This document shows, piece after piece, positions 35,927 through 47,204 of a stretch of 64,000 bases of DNA. A model generated the notes under the pieces. That model was not told where the DNA came from and made no database searches. It saw only the letters and a program-made list of their open reading frames with translations. Positions within the stretch are counted from its first letter, which is position 1; each line of letters opens with the position of its first letter. The stretch spans positions 168,375,174-168,439,173 of the forward strand of contig NC_079147.1 in the NCBI RefSeq assembly GCF_945859685.1. Reading direction: 5' to 3'. Position numbers and translations under genes: made by a program. The stretch is from Eupeodes corollae. Taxonomy: Eukaryota > Arthropoda > Insecta > Diptera > Syrphidae.

Positions 35927-36720
35927 AGTTAAATTAAAAACTAGCTGAAACAAAAGAATAAATATCGAATGGGGGAGTATCTCCATTTCGTGTACCTTTT
36001 AACTTCCCCTCCCTTCTTTAAATGTGCTGTCGTAAACAGAAGGAGATAAATTGTGATTTAAGTTAGTAATTGTTATTGATTTATTATTAATATGCTAATA
36101 ACTCATGGACCCTTATCTATATTATAATCCTCTACATATTCTATTGGCATAAACTACCTACCTACTCAATTTGAGTTTAATATTTTTATTGAATAACATC
36201 ATATGCTTTTTAAACCTTGACTTGATTATTACCTTTTTATTTTTTGTGTTTAATATTATTAAGGTATTGCCAAGTGAAAAAAATAAAAATAAAACAAAGG
36301 ATCGTAAAAAATTAATCATGATGACGCGAAAATCGTGTTTGTAAAGTATTTTTTTAAATTCAATTACAAAAAAATATAGAATTTTGGTAGAAATAAAGTA
36401 GAATAAAACTCATAATGTATTTGAAATTGACGTAGATGACGTTATGATAATGTAATGTAATTAATCATTGTAAAATATATTTTATCATTTATAATACATA
36501 TATATAAAAAAAAATAGCGCGATTAGTTTCCACCTCAAGAAAGCGCCATTCGTGTTCGTTTCACAAAATAGGGAAAGGAGCAATTTATTTACTGTTATTA
36601 AAGTCACGAAGCGAAAAAAAAAATAAGAAAATATTTTCTTATTTTTGTCTTGTTTATGATTGTAATCATAGTTTTAATATATAAAAAAAGAAGTGAAATA
36701 AAATTAACTGTAAATGTAAG
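35927..36720 (+). other. gzl: Candidate 3'UTR of godzilla
   Basis: Follows the TGA at 35926. AATAAA hexamers occur at about 35957, 36392 and 36700; which is used cannot be decided. No other gene is visible. Confidence 0.5.
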
Positions 36721-36867
36721 TCTTCTTTTAATTTAATTCTGTCGTAAGGTGGAGTTGACTGTGTATACACTGAATTTTCGAAATCTTTGCTTTTTATCAA
36801 CTAAGCAATGTAATTATTTTATTCAAACTTAAATATATCGACCTTCCGAAAACTGAGAAATTGGACA

Positions 36868-37330
36868 AGGTTCAGGCGACATAAGGGTCTTGAAAGTAAG
36901 GCAAGTTTCTAGAATCTGATTGGTCAGCTGCCAAAAATTTCCTTCCAATTAAGGCAAATTTATTACAAACTTTACTAGAAAGTTAGTCAAGAAAAGATTT
37001 AGCATCTATCAAGTCAATTGCACTTATGTTAAAAAGATAGCTAATCATAATTTTTCATTCAACTGAAAGCTGAACTTTTTACTCTTCGATTGATTTATTT
37101 TCTGCACAAATCGATTTGATGTTTTTTTTAGAAAATTTCCTTGTCAAATTGGAGAAGGAATAAGTAATATTTTTTTAAAGGCAAAATACAGGTCAAAATG
37201 GAATTTTAGCTTGGCTTGATTTTGTATTGTAAAGAAATATTATTTATTTCTTTTCCAAATTGACAAGTAAACCTTTTACAGAAAGCATTAAATGAAATTG
37301 TGAGGAAAGTTCAGCTTTGTGTTCAATGAA
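36868..37330 (+). mobile_element. GGGCAGGTTCAG MITE family, copy a
   Basis: Begins AAGGTTCAGGCGACATAAGG, then shares with copies at 47230 and 49940 the words TCTGATTGG and CAGCTGCCAAAAA, followed by AAGGCAAA and GACAAGTAAACC-like blocks. The right terminus is not clear because another MITE starts at 37372. Confidence 0.6.
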
Positions 37331-37371
37331 GAAAACATGATTTACTGTCATTTTGACAAAAGTAGACTTAA

Positions 37372-37858
37372 CGGCTGCGTTCAATATCAGACAGATAGGG
37401 TATCCGAATACCTTTTGTTAGTGTCTGACGTGTAAAATAACAGATGGTCAAAAACACCTGAGATGTCAAAAAAGGAATCCACAGGTATCCAAGAATTTCT
37501 GGGGTATGTAGGAATCTGACAGAACAGCTGATTCAACACATTGATTGATTTCTCATTTTGTAGATGACGAATTTGCTAGGAGTTTAAATTTTAACATAGA
37601 TTACAGATTAAGGTTATCTCTTATTTATTAAATTGGTGCGCACCTATCAATTCATCACCGTCCGACGAATCAGTTGAATTATCCATTAAATATTTTATCT
37701 TACAACAATTTTGACTTCGAAGTTTAAATGTTTCTCTGCTTTTTGTGAACAGCTGAAAGTTAGTTTTATTTGTTGACAGCTATCTCAATACAGCTATCCA
37801 ACTCGTTCAACAAGGTTTCTAAAAATCCACCTTTCCAACACGAGATTGAACGTAGCCA
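37372..37858. mobile_element. 487-bp MITE with 14-bp inverted repeats and ACTTAA duplication
   Basis: Ends are CGGCTGCGTTCAAT and, at the right, ATTGAACGTAGCCA, inverted repeats with two mismatches. ACTTAA flanks both sides (37366-37371 and 37859-37864). Non-coding, so it must be mobilised in trans. The superfamily is not determined from a 6-bp duplication. Confidence 0.75.
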
Positions 37859-37879
37859 ACTTAATAGTTAGGGAGATGG

Positions 37880-38850
37880 GATGCGACCCACACTGATAAC
37901 TTCCCATCCCGTCTGTCGATTTGTCTTGCTTAAAAGTTTGTCTATATGTACTCGTATCAATTTTTACCAAATTTGCGTTCTATTTTTGATTTTATTTTTT
38001 ATGACAACAAGATTTTTTGAAAGATAAAAGTAAATTAAAGCCAATATCTTAAAGTTTTGAAAAGATATTGGAGTCGAAAATCAATTTTTACCAACTTTTA
38101 TACCTTTTTTAAGTTTTTTTATTTTTTGGAAAAAAACTGTCAATTTGATTATTCTCAACATTTTTCAAAATGTTGAAAACAATATTTCTTATAAGATAAA
38201 ATAAGATTGAATCCCAAATTCAAGTTTTTGAAAAGATATTTGAATCGATATTCAATTTTTACGAACTTTAAGTAATGTTTTTTATAAAAAAAACTGTCAA
38301 TTAGATTTTTCTCAAAATTTTTATTTTTTATTCTTCGTTGCACAAAATTGTTTTAGAGATGAAATCATATTTCAGTCGTAAAATTTTAGAGGTGACAATT
38401 TTTTTTTTCAGTTTTATTGATTTAAAAAAAAAAACCGTTATATTGATTTTTTTTCAAAAAAATGTACCTGTTTGGTATCACGTTACAATATATTATATAC
38501 AATTTAATTCAAGTCTCTAGCGTTTTTGGTACGTAAGATATTTAGAGTTAACCAAAATTTTCACCTTTTTTTCAAACTGCTATGGTAAAAAAACTACCCA
38601 CGCAATTTTGTTGAGAGCTCTTTCTGCCTTTTTATCTGTATAACAAAATTTATTTGAAGTCGATATCTCTTCTGGTTCTTGAGCTATGGAGGACAAAAAA
38701 ACGTCGCGAACGTACGGACGTACACACGTACGTACACACGCACGCACAGACATCTTTCTAAAAATCTTTTATTTCGTCGAGAAATGTCAAAATTTTCAAT
38801 TTGACAAATCGGACCCATTACAATAACTTCCTATAGGAAGTTAACAATAA
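37880..38850. repeat. Unclassified AT-rich repeat with internal direct repeats
   Basis: Contains a repeated module (AAAGATATTGGAGTCG..CAATTTTTACCAAC near 38060-38095 and AAAGATATTTGAATCG..CAATTTTTACGAAC near 38230-38270), a CGTACG/CACACG microsatellite at 38705-38750 and a palindrome CTTCCTATAGGAAG at 38828-38841. No coding potential; its outer limits are uncertain. Confidence 0.5.
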
Positions 38851-38859
38851 TTGAAATTA

Positions 38860-41220
38860 AGTTAAAAGGCAAAACTGAGTAGTTTACAAATTAATGACGC
38901 TATAGAAATTAAGTTAACTGCAAAGTTTTAATTATAAATTTTTTAAAGGTAAAACCGCACATTTAAAGCAAAGAAAAGTAGTTAGTGTTTGCTCTGGAAT
39001 ATTTTAAAATTTCCAAGCCTTTTTATATCACTTGGCAAAGAGTTCCATAAGCGAATTGCGTTGACAAAGAATTTCCGCTCAGATGTTAGGCATGTATGTC
39101 GTGGGATGTTAAGCTTGTTTGATCTATTTGAAGTAGGAAATTGTAATCTGTAATAAAGGTTATGTGGTTGATGCGTCTGAAGAGAAGAAGAAGTGTTCGA
39201 TAATGTAGAAAATAGTTAAACTGCATGTTGAATAGAGAAGAAGCAAACTCGGAGATATGGTCATATCTTTTAAGACCGTTGATGTATCTTACTATGTTGT
39301 TGAAGGCAACCGTAAGCTTTCGTCTACTCTCAGCATCAATATATTTCACAACCATATGTAAAGAGTGGAATAATCAAAGTCTTAGCTAACATTTTTCGAG
39401 TTTCAATGGGAGTTAAGTGTTGGGAATCTTGAAGAACCCTAAGAGCACCGTATACTTTACCAACAGTTGAATTTATGTGGTTTTCCCAAGTTAAAGATCT
39501 GTTGAAAATGACACCAAGATTTTTAGCTGTTTCCACGTAGTCAATAACTATATCATTGAGCAGTAAGCGAGGGAAATAAGAAAGATCAAGAGACTTTTTA
39601 GAGATAACTAAGCATTTACTTTTCGACGGATTTAAGAACAGGCCATTTTTTGGGACCAAATATGGATACTGAAAAGGTCCTGATTTATGTTATGAACGCA
39701 ATTTTCAATAAGGCCGAGTGGACTACTCAAGTAAAGTTGCACGTCATCAGCATACATTTGTATAAGCGAAAATTTCAATATCGATGGCAACTCATTTATA
39801 TAAAGCGAGAAGAGAATCGGGCCCAATATCGATCCTTGAGGAACACCTTTCAAGACCGGCAAACAAGAAGACAACCTTTTGGAGAGACTTACAGCCTGTT
39901 TTCTATCACTTAGATAAGAAAGAAGCAAATTAGCAGCAGAAGGTGAAAAATTAAATTGATGAATAAGCTTACGTATGAGAATCGAGTGTTCGATAGTGTC
40001 AAAAGCTTTTGAAAAATCCAAAAGAACCAAAAAACTTACATTATCGACATCAACAGCTAGTATAATGTCTTCAGACACATTCAATAGCGCTGTCAAACAG
40101 TTATGCTTTGGACGAAAACCGGACTGAAAAGGTGTCAGTAAATCGACTGTACTTAGGTATGTATTTATTTGTCTTTGTATAATCCTTTCTAAAACCTTAG
40201 AAAGAAATGGAAGTAAAGAGATTGGTACGGGGACTATCTTTGCTTGCTTTCAAATCGTTGGAAAAATACCGGTTGTTAGTAATGTATTAAACAAATGTGT
40301 AATATAAGTCAAAAGAAGTGGTAGTAACTCTAATAAAAACAGGGTGTATACCATCAATTGCAACTGTATTGGATTTAACTAGCATAAAGCTTTCAACCAC
40401 TTCAGTACAATCAATCCTAGAGAACTCAAAAGCAGATTGGGAGGCTAAAGAATTACCTTCGTTAAATACTTCATACAAATCCAGTGAAGATGTAGAGGTG
40501 TCAATGTCATGACACTTAGAACTTTTTTGCTTACCAATACCGATGTCACGTAGATTGTTCCACAGTTTTCGACCATTAATGGAAAAATTAAGACGATTTT
40601 TGAAAACTTTTGATTTTTCAGTGCGTATGTTACAAACGATTGTGTACCCGTGGCTTGATGGTTAGTGCGTTGGACTGTCATGTAAGGGGTCTTGGGTTCA
40701 ATCCCTGCCTGTGCCACCTTAATTTAAAAAATTAATTTTCGCGGGTACTGCCTCTTGCGAGGAATTGACAAATCCTTCAAGAGTAATTCTTGTCATGAAA
40801 AAGTGCATTCTCAAACTAGCCGTTCGGATTCGGCCTAAAATTGTAGGTCCCTTCCATTCATGACAACAGTACCTACTCGCACACAGGAATGGTTGAGAGT
40901 TGTAAGTCACTAGGCCCTGGTTCACAACGGCCTGTTGCGCCACCCCATTTGATTTTGATTTGATTTGATGTTACAAACGATTTGGTTTCGAAGTAACCGG
41001 TATGATCTTTGAAGATCTTCTAACCTATATCTTTTCCAACGAAGGTATGCTTGATTTCTACGGTACATGAGAGAGGAAATTTCTGGAGTAAACCATGGTT
41101 GAAACCGATGTGTTAAAAATTTTTGTTTAAGGGGAACATACGTGTTAAATAGATACTCAATGCTAGTTTGAAAAAATTCTACTTGATCGTTGGGAGAAGG
41201 CATAGAGTAAAGTCTATCCT
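38860..41220 (-). mobile_element. LINE F, 5'-truncated, nearly continuous RT, with nested SINE
   Basis: Same family as 10525-12090. Minus-strand order: end of the endonuclease-RT linker (QVEFFQTSIEYLFNTYVPL, FQPWFTPEISSLMYRRN) at 41200-41000; the SINE insertion at 40642-40967; RT blocks NTVAIDGIHPVFI near 40360, SLLPFLSKVLERIIQRQINT near 40210, ALLNVSEDIILAV, FLVLLDFSKAFDTIEHSILI (motif A) near 40010, LKGVPQGSILGPILFSLYIN near 39830, MYADDVQLY near 39740 with intact catalytic Asp pair, then GLFLNPSKSKCLVISKKSLD, GVIFNRSLTWENHI and PLFTYGCEIY near 39350, and a C-terminal piece to 39086. Only a few frame breaks separate these blocks, so it is younger than the 10.5-kb copy. Confidence 0.85.
40642..40967 (+). 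mobile_element. tRNA-derived SINE, copy 3, with 15-bp target duplication
   Basis: Exact target duplication ATGTTACAAACGATT at 40627-40641 and 40968-40982, interrupting the LINE F frame. The 326-bp element has an A-box-like TGGTTAGTGCGTTGG, B box GGGTTCAATCCC, a unique body, a conserved 3' block (GCCCTGGTTCACAACGGCC, then TGTTGCGCCACC) and a TTTGA-repeat tail. The 3' block matches the 3' end of the RTE-like LINE. Confidence 0.9.
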
Positions 41221-42000
41221 AATCAATCATAGAAACATTTTCGTTATTCCATTACCAATTTAGATCTTATTCGTTTTTTACCCAAAAAAATGGCAAATTT
41301 TTGTCAGCTAGGCAGACTAGGAGGATTAAAAATTAACAAAATTCTCCACTTAGAAGCCAAACAAGCTTTGTATTTGTTTCCTTAATGTGCTTAAAATATT
41401 GGGGTTTAAGCACGTAATAAAGGTGTATGTCAAGAATCTCTATAAACTTCTAGGTTACAATGTTTGTAATTGGTTAGATTCCATTTAGTTAAAATTAAAT
41501 TTTTTCGAATCTATATTTTTAGAGGAGAATAGTTGATATTGTGCCATAGCTAGTGTAACACTTGACTGTCCTAGAAGAAAGAACATTTTTGTCCATGGGC
41601 AGAAATCTGTGTTTTTTACAGGAAAAGACTTGTTATAATCGTAGTTTATTTATTCAAGAAAAAATGTTTACTAAACAAATAATAAATTTAATAATCACAA
41701 ATATAAGACTCATTTGCCATCGGTTCGGTTTGCCGGAAAAATGCCCCATTGGCTAGCTCTGCCATGGGTTCTTGAACCTATGTCGATCACAAAAGAAATT
41801 TACTTCCGGCCTAAGCGTTAAAGATGTTGATTGACGCGCGAGAATGTCGCCTCGGCCCACCCTACCATGGTTGTCTCCCTCGCCAGAAGAACCCGTTTAC
41901 CAAGCTTCTTCACAACGTCATCTTTTCACTCTCCTTGCCTCATCCTTCCCATCCTCTTTTTAATGAAAGAAATTAGTTCACCGTAATTATTTTACAATTT
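41221..42000. other. No gene seen
   Basis: Intergenic sequence between two LINE fragments; no motif recognised on either strand. Confidence 0.45.
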
Positions 42001-42003
42001 ATT

Positions 42004-43130
42004 TCAAAAGTTATCAGGGTATAATTTGATTGTTAATAATTTCATTAGTATCCGTATTTGAAATGGTAAGTTTGACTTAATTAAAAAATGAAATGCTCCG
42101 GTGGCTACTTCGCGGTTTAAATTAAAAAATTTTATCACAAAAAAATCTTGACCACGTCTTCGATTTATTACCAAATTTGGGATATCTATATCGAAAAAGG
42201 TAAGATTAAAGGCAACAAACAAAGTCACCCTTGTTCTTCCGTTCGTAGTGGCCACTGCTGCAGGAGAATAAGATGGTAAAACCTTTTCTTTGGGTATGCA
42301 CTTAATGCATGTATAAAAATATATATGACTGTCACTTTCGCGAATTAAAATATATTTGTTTGTTTTTAAATTTTGATGTCGACCGGCACTGTTACCACAC
42401 CCCGTTGTATAGAACCTCGTTGGAATAGTAATGCATGTAGGAAGATTCGAATGTTCGATATAAGCCGGTACAGCGTCGTAAACACTGCCGCTCGAACACC
42501 CGGAACTTCTCCATCTGGGAAGGGGCAACGTTGAACCACACAGGACAACCATAAACGATCATTAACTGCTAAAAAACAGCCGTTTCGTCAGAGCGAAAGC
42601 TCCTCTGGCTCTGGTCAGAGCAGCATTTATATGTCTGTCGAAATATAAATACTGATCTAACCAGATACCGAGGTACTTTACTACACTTTTGCTCGCTAAT
42701 AGCTGCCCGTGAAGATCAACGATCACCATCTTGCGCCAATTCTTGCACGTATCCCTCGTGGCCCTAGCCAACGGAGTCCGGAACAGAATTGTTTCCGACT
42801 TCTGGACATTTATTTTCAGTTTCCAGTCGTCGCAATATCGGTGAATCTTGTCGAAATCACACTTCAAGAGAATTCTAATAACCTCAACCTTTCGGGCCGT
42901 TCTGTACGCAATTAGATCGTCGGCTTATGCTATTGCCTTTGAAGGCTACCTATCAGATCGCTGTTGTAAATGCTGAAGAGAATCGGTGAATTCACCGCTC
43001 CCTGTTGAAGTCCATTTTTAATTGAGAATGTTGTGGTAGAAGTTACATTGCCACTTTTGACAACAAACTTTCTGCCATTAAGCATATCATAAAGTATATA
43101 CAACAATAGCATAGCCTCGACACCCACGGC
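42004..43130 (-). pseudogene. Jockey-like LINE fragment G
   Basis: Minus-strand pieces: MLNGRKFVVKSG and FSIKNGLQQGAVNSPILFSI near 43090-42980 (motif B in the LQQG..NSP form typical of Jockey-clade RTs); RYCDDWKLKINVQKSETILF near 42840; VVKYLGIWLDQYLYFDRHI near 42680; and a C-terminal MIVYGCPVWFNV segment near 42560 leading into 42000. The YADD box region reads AYAD-like at 42930 but is damaged. Confidence 0.7.
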
Positions 43131-43360
43131 TACCGGTTCGCATCGGTTCCCCTGCTCTGCTCTGCAACCGTTTTGTTACCTGCTGGTCTATGTTTCTAGA
43201 TTCTTGTCTGTTAAAACAAGGGACTAAACAAAAAAAAAACTCCTCTTGAGTTTTTATTTTTTGGACAATCTCCTTTTCTGAATTTGTCTTCTGTACTTTT
43301 TTTTCTGGCTTTGTTCTTATTTTTTTTAACAAAAAAACTTGTTTCCGGTTAGTTAATCTA

Positions 43361-46300
43361 GGTTAGGTTAGGTTATAGTGGCTGTCCAGGATGGAAACGG
43401 ACACACTTAGGCCAGTTTAATGGCCCATTGTGATACCACATGAATCTTGAGGCTTCCTCCTAAGCTCAATGGAACCAGCTTGAGTCCCTTACGAAACGTA
43501 GGAGGCTGATTATACCGATATGATTTAGATCGTTAAAGAAGAATTCTCCTAGGTAATTCTTGCGTTTTCGAGCTAGAGCAGGGCATGTGCAGAGAAGATG
43601 AAGAACCGTTTCTTATTCTTCCTCGTCCATACAGCTTCTGCAAAAGTCATTTGAGAATACGCCTAGTCTCGTGGAGTGCTTTCCTATTAGACAGTGTCCG
43701 GTTATGACACCTATTATCGAGCTTATATGCGATCTGCTTAGAGAGAGCAAGCACCTTGAACGTTTTAAATCCAGTATTGGCCAGATGTTTTTTGTGACTT
43801 GACACGTGGTGATGTTGTTCCACCTGGTGCCTGCCCTCCTCACAGCGTTTACAAGTAGGGATTGGTATTCCAGTACTTGCCAAACGTGGTAGCATGGGCT
43901 GTACTGTACCGTTCCTGGTGAGTTCATCTGCCTTACCGTTACCTGGAATGTCTCTATGGCCCTGCGACCAGCAAAGGTGAATGTTAAACTGTTGCGCCAT
44001 CTCCATTATAGATGATCGACAGTTATGGACTGTTATAGAGTTTTTAGAGACAGAGTCCAGAGATTTGATAGCGGCCTGGCTGTCAGAGAAAATACGGATA
44101 TCAGATGTTGATATCACGTTTTCTTTGATCCAAGACAAGACTTCTTTTATAGCCAAAAGTTCCGCCCGGAACACGCTACAATGATTGGGAAGGCGGAATG
44201 AGAGACTTAATTTCAGTCGTTCAGAGTACAAACCTCCACCAACCCCTTCTTTTGTTTTTGACCCATCTGTGTAAAAATTGATTGACTCATCCTCCAAGAA
44301 TGTCCTATCCCCCCAAAAGGATCTGGTAGGTAGGTATAGAAATCTGGAAGTTTCTGTCGAATTGTAGTTGGGGGATGGTGTAGTCTGTGTGCTTTGGAAT
44401 TGATTCTAAGTACCTTAGAATTTACGAAGTGGCCAATGTTGTTGTTAGCACACTGCGACGAAGCATTGAGGCGAATAGCAGAGCTTGCAGCTATTTGTTT
44501 GCTTAATATGTCAAGAGGTGTAAGGTAGAGCAAGGTGTTCAGTGCCGCAGACGGGGTCGTGCGAAGCGATCCGCTTATACATAGGCAGTTGGACTTTATT
44601 TGGCTTATCTCTGTTTATACCTTTCTTTAAAGTAGTTCACCACAGTCGGTCTGATTACCCATGTGTATAGCCAATGCGTGATTCTGGGTTGTAAACCCCA
44701 TTAATTACCAATAGCTTTTTTGCAAGAAAAGAGAGCTACAGTAGCTTTTATGACTCTTTCCTGTACTTTGCGTTTCCAATTTAGTTTTTTTGTCTAAGAC
44801 AAGACCCAGGTATTTAGCCTCGTCTGAGAATTTTAATTGGATTCTTTTAATATAGGGGGGGTTGACAAATGGAATTTTGTATCTCCTCGAAAATAAAACC
44901 AGATCGGTTTTGTGTGGGTTAACACCCAGTTCACACCGATCAGCCCAAAGTATTAGTCTGTCCAAGGCATTTTTTAAGAGTTCTTTTAGGATGTTAAGAT
45001 GCTTTCCTGAAACTGCTAAAGCAACGTCGTCCGCATAGGATATCACTCTGAAACCCTCCGCATCCAGACTAGTTAGGATTTCATTCACCACTAGGTTCCA
45101 GAGGAGAGGGGATAGAACACCACCATGCGGTGTCCCTCTACTAACGAACCGTCTGCTAGAAGAGTTGCCCAGTTATGAGTTAATTATTCTGCTAGTAAGC
45201 ATTAAATGAATTTACTCACGAAGCGAACTCTCTACATTTAGAGATTTCAGTGCAGATGTGATTGCAGATATGTCCACGTTGTTAAATTGATATCAATCAA
45301 TCTTTTTTCAAGGTCTTAAGAAGGAATAATGATAGACTCATAGGTCGTAGATCTTTAGGATTGACTTGGTAGCATTTACCTGCATTAATTGATTTGAAGC
45401 TGTTGAAAGCCCATTGTAGCTTATCCCTTGTGATCAGACCTTGTGGATATGTTGTATTTGAACTTGAACGTATTAACTGTTGCAAGTTTCGGTAAGAGAA
45501 CTGCCAGGAAAGTGAGTGTCCAATAGTAAGTTCAGCGATTCATTACTTAAATTTGCCCAGGAGCCGTCTGTATTTTTCAAGCAGCTTGGCATAGCTGGAT
45601 TAGTTGAAAGAATTTTCCGTAACCTAGAGGCTTTAGAAGTTTCTTCTATCGTGCCACTGAAGGATCACCAAGAAGATCGCTTGGATTTCCTTAGTGCCTT
45701 CTTGTAGATTCTTAGGGATTCTTTGTAGGAGTCCCAATGAGAGGCTAGTCTTGCAGCTTTGGCCCGGTTGAAAAGTTTCCTGCATTCCTTTCTTCCGGTG
45801 GTATCTTTGTCACTGAAATGATGGAATGATGGAGTAAAAATACATTAATGCTACGTTTCACTAGTATGCAAGATCTAGGTTCACCTTTATCTGTCACACA
45901 AAGTTTGTAGTACCCAGGAGTCCTGAGTCCTCGAACAACGGATTCCACAATCTATGGCTCTTGGATTGGGACAATGTCTTCCCCGTTACTCGCCAGACGG
46001 AGAAGAAGTGAGGCCGAGGCCTTTATGGAGTGTTGGAGATTAATCTGTACTAACTGCAGCATTTTGGCTACAATAGGCAGATCAACATCCACCACGGTTT
46101 TGTTCTGATCCTCTGAATCTGAGGATGAACCCAAGAGTTCGCCCTCGATTGGAAGGATCATGTTAAGGTCGTCCTCAGTATCCATTAAGGATGGACTGTC
46201 TACGACTTTTGTAGAGGGTGGAGTCGCGATTGGAGAGGACATGGGTGCATCGTCACCCTCTGTTAGGAGAGAAGACGACGTCCCAGGTCCACCAACCGCT

Positions 46301-46482
46301 AGTTCAACTTCGGTTGATTTTGGAGGCCCGCTTTCCGCGTTAACCTCAATATTTTATATAAATTCGAATTTTAATGGATTCGAAGCCATAGTTTATGGAG
46401 CCCTCGTTTAGGGCTAGAGTAGCCAAGGATTCTTTATTGAGTACCACAATGGCGCTCCTATAAAGACCCTTCACTTCCTCTA
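43361..46482 (-). mobile_element. R1/LOA-like LINE H with RNase H and TTAGG-like 3' tail
   Basis: Bounded by a 13-bp duplication GTTAGTTAATCTA (43348-43360 and 46483-46495). Minus-strand order: an acidic ORF1-type end (46390-46090), the endonuclease start QLVQINLQHSIKASASLLLR at 46060, a large deletion in the endonuclease, linker, RT pieces (DLRPMSLSLFLLKTLKKD at 45340, FRVISYADDVALAVSGKH at 45050 with intact YADD, TKAKYLGLVLDKK), then RNase H at 44290-43910: INFYTDGSKTKEGVGGGLY, FRAELLAIKEVLSW, IFSDSQAAIKSL, GNGKADELTRNG. A Cys/His stretch (RCLLSLSRSHISSII, FCRSCMDEEE) closes the protein. The 3' tail on the plus strand is GGTTAGGTTAGGTTA. Frameshifts and deletion make it inactive. Confidence 0.86.
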
Positions 46483-46495
46483 GTTAGTTAATCTA

Positions 46496-47204
46496 ACTTA
46501 TAAAAAAATTAATGTGAATCGGTGTCGTTATCAATTCGCTTATATTGTTTGACTCGATGTCTGTTGCTTTGATAAAAAAGACTTCCTCTAGGGACATGTC
46601 TGGATTTCGAAAAAAAAAAGATTTTAAACTTTCTTTTTCTTTCGGCTAACACTTTCTCATCAACATTATGTGCTGAATTAACAAACAAATTCTCTGGATA
46701 CATTTATAACAATAACTACCCGTTCTCCCAACAGAAATCCCTATCACTCAGTTATCTCATTGAGATTTCTCATTGTTTCCAGTGTCCCCATTCCTACTCT
46801 CCGAACCTATCCTTAGCTCAAAACCCGACCTACATTACATTACTCTTATGTCATTTTGACAAGTCAAGGATTAAAAAAAAACTTTTTTTGTTTATTATCA
46901 TCGGTTCGGTCGTCGTCGTCGATTGAGTGTTTAATAAATAAATAAATAAAGTCGAGTAAAGTAACAAGTTTGAAATTTCCCCTCCGACGTAGTGTACAAA
47001 ATTCAGCTACAAAGTTAGTGGAGAATGATTTTAACGTTTCAGAATCAGCTGTGAAGACAAACGAATTCAAAATGAAATAAATCGTTCAGTAATTAAATAC
47101 AAATATAAATCATTCAAATTGTGTTTTGTTTTATTGAATTTCAAAACACAAAAGATAAGAAGAATATGACAGTTCCAGATTGACTAGCTTTGTAGTGTAG
47201 TTTT
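46496..47204. other. No gene seen
   Basis: Short open frames only. A Lys/Phe-rich minus frame at 46864-47070 and one at 46509-46703 have no recognisable motif. Confidence 0.45.

Noticed and set aside
43361..43376. GGTTAGGTTAGG-type repeats as interstitial telomere DNA
   Set aside because: Only two to three units, located inside a target duplication at a LINE 3' end; flies lack TTAGG telomeres.
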